Positions 56,505 through 64,000 of a DNA stretch of 64,000 nt are shown here, in pieces. Source of the stretch: Tricholomella constricta (taxonomy: Eukaryota; Basidiomycota; Agaricomycetes; Agaricales; Lyophyllaceae); the NCBI GenBank assembly GCA_013368375.1, contig JAACJP010000069.1, positions 1-64,000 on the forward strand. The letters run 5' to 3'. Position 1 is the first letter of the stretch. Each line of letters opens with the position of its first letter. The notes below the pieces were generated by a model. It was not told the DNA's origin. It saw only the letters and a list, made by a program, of their open reading frames with translations, and made no database searches. Position numbers and translations under genes: made by a program.

Positions 56505-57665
56505 ACGACCACCACCAAACCACCACCACTATCACGCTACGACAACAGCGATGACGATGAACCACCACCACCATGCCACGACAACGGCGACGATGATGAC
56601 AACAACGACAACAACAACAACAACAGCAGTAGGAGAGGGCCGGATAAGGGCAGACCCCAGCTGGGGGAGAGCCACTAGGTGCGTCAACTGCGCCCACCGC
56701 CACGTACACTGACTACCACGTGCCACCAGCTGCCGCGCCAACATGACCATGGCCACGACAACGACGACAACGGCACTACCACCACCACACCACCACCAAA
56801 CCACCACCACCACCACACCACCACGACGATGGCCACCTCACCAACACAACAACAACACCACGACGGGTGGTGGGGGTAGTGGGGTCGTGGGTGGGGTCGT
56901 GGTGGTGGTGGTGGTCGTGTGATGGTGGGGTGGTCGTGGTCGTGGTGGTCGTGTGGTGGTGGGGTGGTGGTCGTGGTCGTTGTGCCGTCAGTCGTGGTGT
57001 GGTGGCCCTTGTCATTGTGGTGGCCCTCGTCGTCGTCATGGTGGTCGTCATCGTGTCGTTGTCGTGGTGGTGGTTGTGGTGGCCATCGTGCTGTCACTGC
57101 TGTCGTGTAGTGGTGGGGTGGTGGTCATGGTGGTCGTGGTGGTGGGGTGGTGGTGGTCGTGGTGTCGTCGTGCCGTCGCCGTCGCGTGGGGTGGTGGCCG
57201 TCGGCTGGTCGGGTGCTGGTGGTGGCGTCGTCGTGGTGTGATGGTATGGTGGTGGTGGTGGTGGCCGTCGTCGTGGTGGTGTTGCTGCGTGGTGCTGGTG
57301 GTGCTGGTGCCGGTAGTGGTGCTGGTGTGGTGGTGGCCGTCGTCGTGGTTCTGTCATTGTCGTCGGGTAGTGGGGTCGGTGTGGTCGTGGTGGTGGGGTG
57401 GTAGTCGTGGTGGTCGTGGTGGGGTGGGGTGGTCGTGGTCGTGGTGGTGCCGTCGTGCCGTTGCCGCCGTTGCCGTTGTCGTGTGGTGGTGGGGTGGTGG
57501 TCGTGGGCTTGTTGTCGTCGTGCCGTCTACGCTGTCGCTGTGGGTGGTGGTGGTGTTGTGGGGGCCGTCGTCGTCGTGCTGTGGGTGGTGGTGCAGTGGG
57601 GGGCCGTCGTCCGTCGTTGGTGGTGGTGCTGGTGGTGGTGGTGATGGTGGTGGTGATAGCAGTAG
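56505..57665. repeat. Triplet-rich tract that switches strand at about 56868
   Basis: From 56505 to about 56865 the plus strand is mostly CCA/CAC/ACGACAACG. From about 56870 to 57665 it is mostly GGT/GTC/GTGGTGG, the reverse-complement composition. The two parts could pair over several hundred bases. A GCACGTGC palindrome sits just outside each end (near 56473 and 57695). The many long frames (His/Thr or Val/Gly/Trp only) are composition artefacts. Confidence 0.85.
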
Positions 57666-57744
57666 TCCAGCGCATCAGCCAAGCGTGCCTCAGGCACGTG
57701 CATCATCACTATATAGAGCTCACCGTCCACCTGTAATCAATAGG

Positions 57745-58110
57745 CTCAATGGCCGAATGGTTAACCATCCTACGCCCAAGCTTTGCCTGTTGGAAAACCA
57801 AGGGTTCAAACCTGGCTGCGGCAAATATTTTTCACAAACAATATTGGGTGACCGGACTGTCTTAGGATGTCCGAGGAGTCCGTTGGATTATTCTCTGTCA
57901 GAATCCTATCGGAATCCGAGTCCGATCTGATTGTCCGACAGATTCCGATCGGACTGAATAGGACTCGGACTGGCCAAAATGAGTGGATTCTCTTGATGAA
58001 AGTCCTATGCAACTGGTCCGATCGGAGTCCTAGGATGGTCCTAGGAAGTCCTAGGAGTCCGATAGGATTCCGATCAGAATAGGTGGGGGAGTGTAAAGAC
58101 CTCCCAGGCA
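57745..58110 (+). mobile_element. tRNA-headed SINE-like element, copy B
   Basis: An A-box-like TGGCCGAATGG (57750-57760) is followed 52 bp later by a B-box GGGTTCAAACC (57802-57812). The body (57870-58080) is dense in GGANTCC words, but with different joining bases from copy A (CGGAATCCGAGTCCG, TCCTAGGA, CCGATCGGA). The tail GGGGGAGTGTAAAGACCTCC (58085-58104) matches copy A. Head spacing, body style and tail together point to one SINE family. Confidence 0.65.
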
Positions 58111-58291
58111 TGGCAGAATAGGATTTCAATGTCCAGTCCTGCTGCCAGGACCTGTCAGGCCATGAGCACCATGCATGAACCACATTAGAGTGGTAGAAGA
58201 AGCAATAAAGAGGTTAATTTGTGAGCGATGGAGAGGAAGGCAGTGAGGACAAAGACTCCTCAACATTATAGACCATATTATAAGTCATCAA

Positions 58292-58717
58292 TCAGAGAAA
58301 CCCAAAAGGTGCTTCGAGGCAGAGATCAATAATAGCATTCCAGAAGAAAGCTGGAGTATCTAGTTTGCTACCCCCTGGATCCCAGGGAGTGTATAGGGCA
58401 ATCACCCGATATTGTACAACATGACCATGTAAGTCAGATAGCAGTAGATCACAGACTAAAACTTGCCCCACTAGATGTGGAAGAGTGAAAGAATGAGTGA
58501 CAGTCAAGGAGGACCATTTGACACCAACAAGCAAACCCCATTTGCCCTTATGTCATGCACCAGTGGAGATGCCAGGTGCATCCAAAATTTGGTAATCTGG
58601 CACCAAAAATTCTCCTGAAACAGGGGTGGAGGATTTCATTTTTCCCAGGACAAATACATGAAGTGCCTCTCTTAAAATTGCACCGCGGATGGCGCTCATC
58701 TTAACAGGGTTAGCAAA
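58292..58717 (-). pseudogene. Endonuclease fragment of another non-LTR element
   Basis: On the minus strand, reading from 58717, the frame shows KMSAIRGAILREALHVFVLGKMKS, VPDYQILDAPGISTGA, a stop, then HKGKWGLLVGVKW, VLVCDLLLSDLHGH and YRVIALYTPWDPGG, ending at 58292. The order resembles the endonuclease/exonuclease/phosphatase domain of a LINE family different from the two Tad1-like copies. The satellite-armed element copy 2 is inserted directly upstream (58718). Confidence 0.5.
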
Positions 58718-61700
58718 CAGGTAGGGGCATTACAATGTAGCGTGTCCTACAGTCCAGCGGGCCCATACATTGTAGCGTACTTGACGGCACCAGCGGGCCC
58801 GCTGGGGCCCCTACATGTAGCCGTCTGGCACGGTGCCAGCGGGACCTCTACATGTAGTCGTCTGGCACAGTACCAGCGGGCCCACTGGTGCTGCAGCGGG
58901 CCTATATGGTGCTGCAGGGGGCAGCAGGTGGGGGCTAGCGGGGCACTACCCACGTCCGCGGACCTCCGCGGGTCGTTGTCTGTGGAGCACACCCAGTATT
59001 GCAGGGGGCCGATATGGTGCTGTGGGGGGGCAGCAGGGTGGGGGGGCTTGCGGAGCACTGCCCATGTCCGCGGACGTCCACGGGTCGTTGTCTGTGGAGC
59101 ACACCCAGCACTGCAGCAGGCCTATATGGTGCTGTGGGGGCCACAGAGCAGCACACCTCCGCAGACTTGCAGCGGAGCACACTACATATAGTATGTCCGC
59201 ATGACATCAGGCTTGCATGGCATTACCCATGTCCGCGGACCTCCGCGGATCATTGGCACACCCAGCACTGCAGCAGGCCTATATGGTGCAGTAGGGGGCT
59301 GCGGAGCAGGGGCTGTTACACACCTCCGCAGACTTGCAGCGGAGCACACGGAGTAGCAGTAGCAGTGGAGCACAAAATCAAGAACGAAGGAATAATACTC
59401 CTTGAAAGATGGAACCGGGTGTCTTTGATCATGGTCCTATTGGGCAGTTTGGACACCAACCTTGCCAGGAAAATACAATTTGAGTATGGTTAAAGACAAG
59501 GAGCAGGGCTGTTTTGCCACCTCCGCGGAGTTGCAGTAGAGCACAAAATCAAGGAAGAAGGAATAATACTCCTTGAAAGATGGAACCGGGTGTCTTTGGT
59601 CATGGTCCTATTGGGCAGTTCGGGCACCAGCCTTGCCAGGAAAATACAATTTGAGTACGGTTAAAGACAAGGAGCAGGGCTGTTTTGCCACCTCCGCGGA
59701 GTTGCAGTGGAGCACACTACATGTAGCATGTCTAAAGTACATCTGCAGACCTCCATAGACTGTTGTCTGTGTAGCACACCTGGTGCTGCAGTGGGCCTAT
59801 ACAGTGCTAGGGGGCCATAGAGCAGAGGTGTTACACACCTCCACGGAGTAGCAATGGAGCACACTACATGTGGCATGTCCCACATTTCTACTGGTATACC
59901 ACCTCAACAGTATACAGTATCACCATCAAATCCTGTCTGGATGTTATGGTTTACCTCCATTCAATCATGGGCCTACAGAGGAGGCTACACTTAAACCTGT
60001 AGCTCCACTATAATTGTGGTGTGGAGTTAACAAAGCCTGTATCAAGTATCAAGGGAGTGTTGTGTAATGAGTATGACCTTTGTGTTCCTTAATATTTCAA
60101 TAGCAGGAGGGCTGCAACAGCTGAAGGGCCGCAACAGCTGTATCTAGCTCGATATTGACAATGCTGTGCATAAAGAGTACATTATATCGCAGTAGCAAAG
60201 TAGGTGTAAAGCTCAATATGAGAGATGGTGCTGTATCATGCACTCTGAAGCACAAACAACAAAGACTGCTGATTGACAGCTATAAGAGGACACAGGGCTA
60301 CTCTCAATACATTCTCTCTGTGAATTTGTAAGAATAGCTTACATAGTGTAAATAATGCTAGTATACAGTAGAGATGATATAAGAAAGCTACAATAACATG
60401 ATGCTGCAGTGAACATAAGTACTGCAGAATAAGCAATCTTTTGGATATTGGACATGTCCACTTGTCTGTAAAGTGTACCAAAGTGGTACACTTATGCACT
60501 CTCTTTGGAATCCAGCCCACATATTAGAGGTAGGCTTGGACCAGTTAGACTAAATTCAAAGCTTGTGTATCCAAGCACATATACATTTTTTGATTGACCG
60601 TGGCGTAACAATAAATATATTTTGAAATGCATTGCCACACTGCTGCTGTGCTGTCGGAGTGATGAAGTGTCAGTGGAACCAAGGCTGAAGATTACATCAA
60701 TACAATTCACTTCTATTACAGGGCATGGAAACCTGCAGGTCTTGCATACTGGTTACGCCACACTGCGGAGGTGACTGAAGTCCGCGGACATGCCAAATGT
60801 CATATACCTGCTCTGTAATGTGATGTCGGTATTTGAACTGGAGCCTACATCATTGTATTTGTATACAATTTGACAATTCCATTATAGAAATTATAAAGAA
60901 GGAGAAATCACATACTGGTTGTGCAACCCCACAGCAGTGACAGAAGCCTGCAGACATGTAGGATGCCATGCCTATGCTCCATAAATTGCACTCCGTGGAC
61001 CCCTATTGCTCCATATAGGCACACTGCAGAGCGGGGTCACTGGCATTATGCCTCGTATGTTGGACATGCTATATAGTGTGCTCCGCTGCAAGCATGATAT
61101 ATGTAGTGTGCTCCGCTGCAAGTCTGCGGAGGTGTGTAACAGCACCTGCTCTGTGGCCTCCTACAGTACCATATAGGCCCACGGCAGCCCCAGCAGGCTT
61201 GTTGACACTATGCCAGATGGCTGCACGTAGATGACGTGCTCGTACATTGGACATGATATACATAGTGTGCTCATGATATATGTAGTGTACTCCGCTGCAA
61301 GTCCGCGGAGGTGTGCTGCTCTGTGGCCCCCACAGCACCATGGAGGCCTGCTGCAGTGCTGCATGTGCTCCACAGGCAACGACCCGCGAACATCCGCGGA
61401 CGTGGGTAATGCCCTGCAAGCTTAATGTTATGCAGACATACTATATGTAGTGTGCTCCGCTGCAAGTCCGCGGAGGTGTGCTGCTCTGTAGCCCCCACAG
61501 CACCATATAGGCCTGCTGCAGTGCTGGGTGTGCCTCACAGGCAACAACCCGCGGAGGTCCACAGACGTGGGTAGTGCCCTGGAAGCTCAGTGTCATGCGG
61601 ACATACTATATGTAGTGTGCTCCGCTGCAAGTCCGCGGATGTGTGTAACAGCACCTGCTCTGTGTCCCCCACAGCACCATATAGGCCTGCTGGGTGTGCT

Positions 61701-62479
61701 CCACAGGCAACGACCCGCAGACGTCCGCGGACGTGGGTAATGCCCTGCAAGCTCAATGTCATGCAGACATACTATATGTAGTGTGCTCTGCTGCAAGTCC
61801 GCGGAGGTGTGCTGCTCTGTGGCCCCCACAGCACCATATCGGCCCCCTGCAATCCTGGGTGTGCCCCACAGACAACGACCCGCGGACGTCCGCGGACATG
61901 GGCAGTGCTCCGCAAGCCCCCCCACCCTGCTGCCCCCCCACAGCACCATATTGGCCCCCTGCAATCCTGGGTGTGCCTCACAGACAACGACCCGCAGACG
62001 TCCGCGGACATGGGCAGTGCTCCGCAAGCCCCCCCACCCTGCTGCCCCCCCACAGCACCATATCGGCCCCCTGCAATACTGGGTGTGCTCCACAGACAAC
62101 AACCCGCGGAGGTCCGCGGACATTGGCAGTGCCCCGCAAGCCCCCAACCCTGCTGCCCCCCCACAGCACCATATCGGCCCCCTGCAATACTGGGTGTGCC
62201 CCACAGACAACGACCCGCGGAGATCCGCGGACGTGGGTAGTGCCCCGCTAGCCCCCACCTGCTGCCCCCCACAGCACCATATAGGCCCGCTGCAGCACCA
62301 GCGGGCCCGCTGGTATTGTGCCAGACGACTACATGTAGAGGTCCCGCTGGCACCGTGCCAGACGGCTACATGTAGGGGCCCCACTGGCGCTCCAGCGGGC
62401 CCGCTGGTGCCGTCAAGTACGCTACAATGTATGGGCCCGCTGGACTGTGGGACACGCTACATTGTAGTGCCTGTATGTG
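58718..62479. mobile_element. Satellite-armed inverted-repeat element, copy 2 (3.76 kb)
   Basis: The left end CAGGTAGGGGCATTACAATG and right end CATTGTAGTGCCTGTATG are as in copy 1. Left arm 58718-59350, core about 59351-61010 (co-linear with 3741-5070, with one extra satellite unit near 59735-59875 and about 170 extra bp near 60850-61015), and right arm about 61015-62479. The right arm has 165-bp units followed by about four units with CCCCCACCCTGCTGCCCCCC. No nested insertion and no clear target duplication were found (flanks TAGCAAA and CAGGACC differ). No coding capacity was found. Confidence 0.8.
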
Positions 62480-62874
62480 CAGGACCAAGAAGGAATAGGG
62501 AAAGAAAAAGAAAGGGAAGAAGAAGAAACGGAAACCGGGGCCTCCATGATTGAGAAAGGAGAGGTGAGACATGGGATAACATACAAATACAAAATAGGCA
62601 TTTTGCATGCTAGAATAAACAGCATATGGAGGAGAATTGTAGATAAAAGATAAAACTAGAGGAACTAAAGGCATGAGAGATAAAGGTAGGCCCCAACCCA
62701 GGAAGAGATGGAAAATTTCCACCCCAAATTTATGATGCACCTGAGTCCTAATAGAAGACAAAAAGGAAAGAAGAAAAAGCTGGTCAAGAAAGATACCTGT
62801 GATGGGTCATTTTATCCATTGTCAATGTCCATGGACCCATGTTTATCATGATGGACATGAGTTTGCTTTGGACC
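62480..62874. other. Purine-rich flank, no gene recognised
   Basis: A purine-rich tract on the plus strand (62490-62540) and short frames only. It may be the other flank of the LINE remnant at 58292-58717, separated by copy 2, but similarity cannot be shown here. Confidence 0.4.
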
Positions 62875-63240
62875 TGTTAGGGCGACCTCCGAGCAGAGCT
62901 TAATCGTACTGGCAGAGGGGAATCCAATGTTATATTATGTACGATAGAGAGAACATAAGTAGGCCTACCTGGCAGAGGGGAATCCAATGAGAATAGAGTA
63001 AAAGATTCCCCCATGTCAGGAGGACGACTATATACAAGTATGGTACGTGAGGGCCAGTCCTCTGGGGTGTATGGTACGTAAATGGTATCGGATAGTCAGC
63101 GGCGCGTGTATGTACACGTTCCCGACGCTGTCCGATCCTCGTGGCTCAGGGTGCGGGCACGAGGTCGGGCGATCGACATCAGGATGTCGGGAGCCGGGAT
63201 CGGGCGCGCGCTGGAAGGGGGAAGTAGCGACAGGAAGATA
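62875..63240 (-). mobile_element. LTR-C: truncated LTR in inverted orientation
   Basis: It starts TGTTAGGGCGACC on the plus strand, the reverse complement of the 3' end of LTR-B. The paired 20-bp blocks (CTGGCAGAGGGGAATCCAAT at 62919-62938 and 62970-62989) and the GTATATAG region follow in reverse. Similarity to LTR-A and LTR-B ends near 63240, missing the first about 100 bp of the LTR. It abuts an integrase fragment pointing the other way. Confidence 0.75.
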
Positions 63241-63247
63241 TAAGTAG

Positions 63248-64000
63248 TTCACGCGCGAACTGTACAGACTCCTGGGTATCAAGCTGTCAGCCTCGACGGC
63301 GTACCACCCACAGACCGACGGACAGACAGAGCGTGTCAACCAGGAACTGGAACAGTTCTTGCGAGTCTTCTGCAATGAGCGCCAGAACGATTGGGAGGAC
63401 CTCCTGCCCGACGCCGAATTCAGTTACAACAACCATGTACATTCGGCGACGCAGCAGACCCCCTTCCTGCTTGACACTGGTCGGCATCCGCGCATGGGCT
63501 TTGAGCCGCGTCGGGGCGCTTCCAAGAACGAGTCAGCAGACGAGTTCGTGGAGCGCATGAAGGAAGCACAGGAGGAAGCCAAGGCAGCGCTTTCAAAGGC
63601 CAAAGACGACATGGAGCGGTATTACAACCAGCGGCACGCCCCAACGCCCGACTACCAGCCTGGCGACAAGGTATACTTGGACGCGACCGACATTTCTATG
63701 ACCCGACCGTCTAAGAAGTTGTCGCATCGCTACCTTGGCCCTTTCGTCGTGCAAAGGCGAGTCGGCCTGCTTGCATACCGCCTCCTGCTGCCTCAGTCCA
63801 TGAAGCGCATCCACCCAGTCTTCCACGTCGTGAAGCTCATCCCCGCCGTTGCTGATCCGATCGAAGGTCGTCGATCTGATCCCCCTCCGCCCCCCGACAT
63901 AATCGACGACGAACCCCATTATGAAGTTGAAAAGATCCTCGATAGCCGAACCTTCCGCAAAAAACTACAGTACAAGGTCCTGTGGAAGGGCTATGGTTAC
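63248..64000 (+). CDS. Ty3/gypsy integrase C-terminal half with chromodomain, partial
   Basis: An open frame (no start codon needed, left end truncated) runs from 63248 to the window edge. It begins FTRELYRLLGIKLSASTAYH, contains the PQTDGQTERVNQELEQFLR box with the catalytic Glu, SYNNHVHSATQQTPFLLDTG, PGDKVYLDATDI, HRYLGPFVV and RIHPVFHVVKL. It enters a chromodomain (YEVEKILDSRTF..LQYKVLWKGYGY) at 64000. It is a different, better preserved chromovirus lineage from the minus-strand one at 13-17 kb. The upstream Asp residues of the catalytic triad are missing because the frame starts at the junction with LTR-C. Confidence 0.85.

Noticed and set aside
56532..57930. Long frames rich in His/Thr or Val/Gly/Trp in the triplet tract
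   Set aside because: They are direct translations of CCA/GGT triplets. No start context, no complexity, and equally long frames occur on both strands.
58710..62490. A target duplication around satellite-armed copy 2
   Set aside because: The 8 bases outside the left end (TAGCAAAC side) and right end (CAGGACC side) do not match, allowing small shifts. I therefore do not claim one.

Overview
The window looks like a transposon-dense stretch of an Agaricomycete (mushroom-forming basidiomycete) genome. The reasons are short GT..AG introns of about 35-60 bp, host genes with very small exons, Tad1-like non-LTR retrotransposons with RNase H, chromodomain Ty3/gypsy elements, a KDZ-superfamily DNA transposon, and a transposon-borne gene family that I recognise from Agaricomycetes. 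Only about 8 kb (33.4-40.9 kb) reads as ordinary host genes. Most of the rest is mobile DNA, much of it inserted into other mobile DNA.

Left part (1-18.9 kb). After a solo or 3' LTR (LTR-A) and GC-rich repeat arrays comes a degenerate chromodomain Ty3/gypsy element on the minus strand (protease near 17.6 kb to chromodomain at 13.3 kb), followed by an extra ORF downstream of pol. That extra ORF is split by a 10.3-kb insertion (2644-12952) flanked by a 7-8 bp target duplication. The insertion is an unusual element whose ends are kilobase-scale inverted arms built from GC-rich palindromic repeats. Its right arm is itself interrupted by a 6.24-kb KDZ transposon (6062-12301) with GGGA..TCCC ends and an 8-bp target duplication. 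The KDZ unit carries two convergent genes, both of which can be spliced into full-length frames: an 894-aa transposase and a 468-aa partner. A perfect 138-bp inverted repeat lies in AT-rich DNA near 18 kb.

Middle (18.9-33.3 kb). An apparently intact 8.6-kb LINE (18944-27541) has a 38-nt poly(A) and a 15-bp target duplication. It is followed by remnants of an LTR element ending in a 220-bp LTR, a 171-bp tandem repeat, satellite fragments and a Tc1/mariner-like MITE.

Host island (33.4-40.9 kb). It holds a Ser/Thr-rich secreted or GPI-type protein gene divergent from a conserved hypothetical gene with only 83 bp between the start codons, an acidic ORF, a second MITE, an 11-exon SRA/YDG-domain gene, and a Sec9/SNAP-25-type t-SNARE gene.

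Right part (41-64 kb). An old transposon-derived gene on the minus strand (41.3-54.8 kb) has been broken by a 469-bp solo LTR (LTR-B, 5-bp target duplication) and by a second, decayed copy of the LINE (45485-53338). Both host junctions read through in frame when the insertions are skipped. Next come two tRNA-headed SINE-like elements in opposite orientation around a 1.1-kb triplet-repeat tract that switches strand, an endonuclease remnant of another LINE, a second copy of the satellite-armed element (58718-62479), an inverted LTR (LTR-C), and an integrase-chromodomain fragment running off the right edge.

The nonsense codons I placed in coding frames of the decayed elements are all TGA. This fits C-to-T decay at CGA codons and is of interest because the host island encodes a methyl-CpG-reading SRA protein. 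That link is inference.
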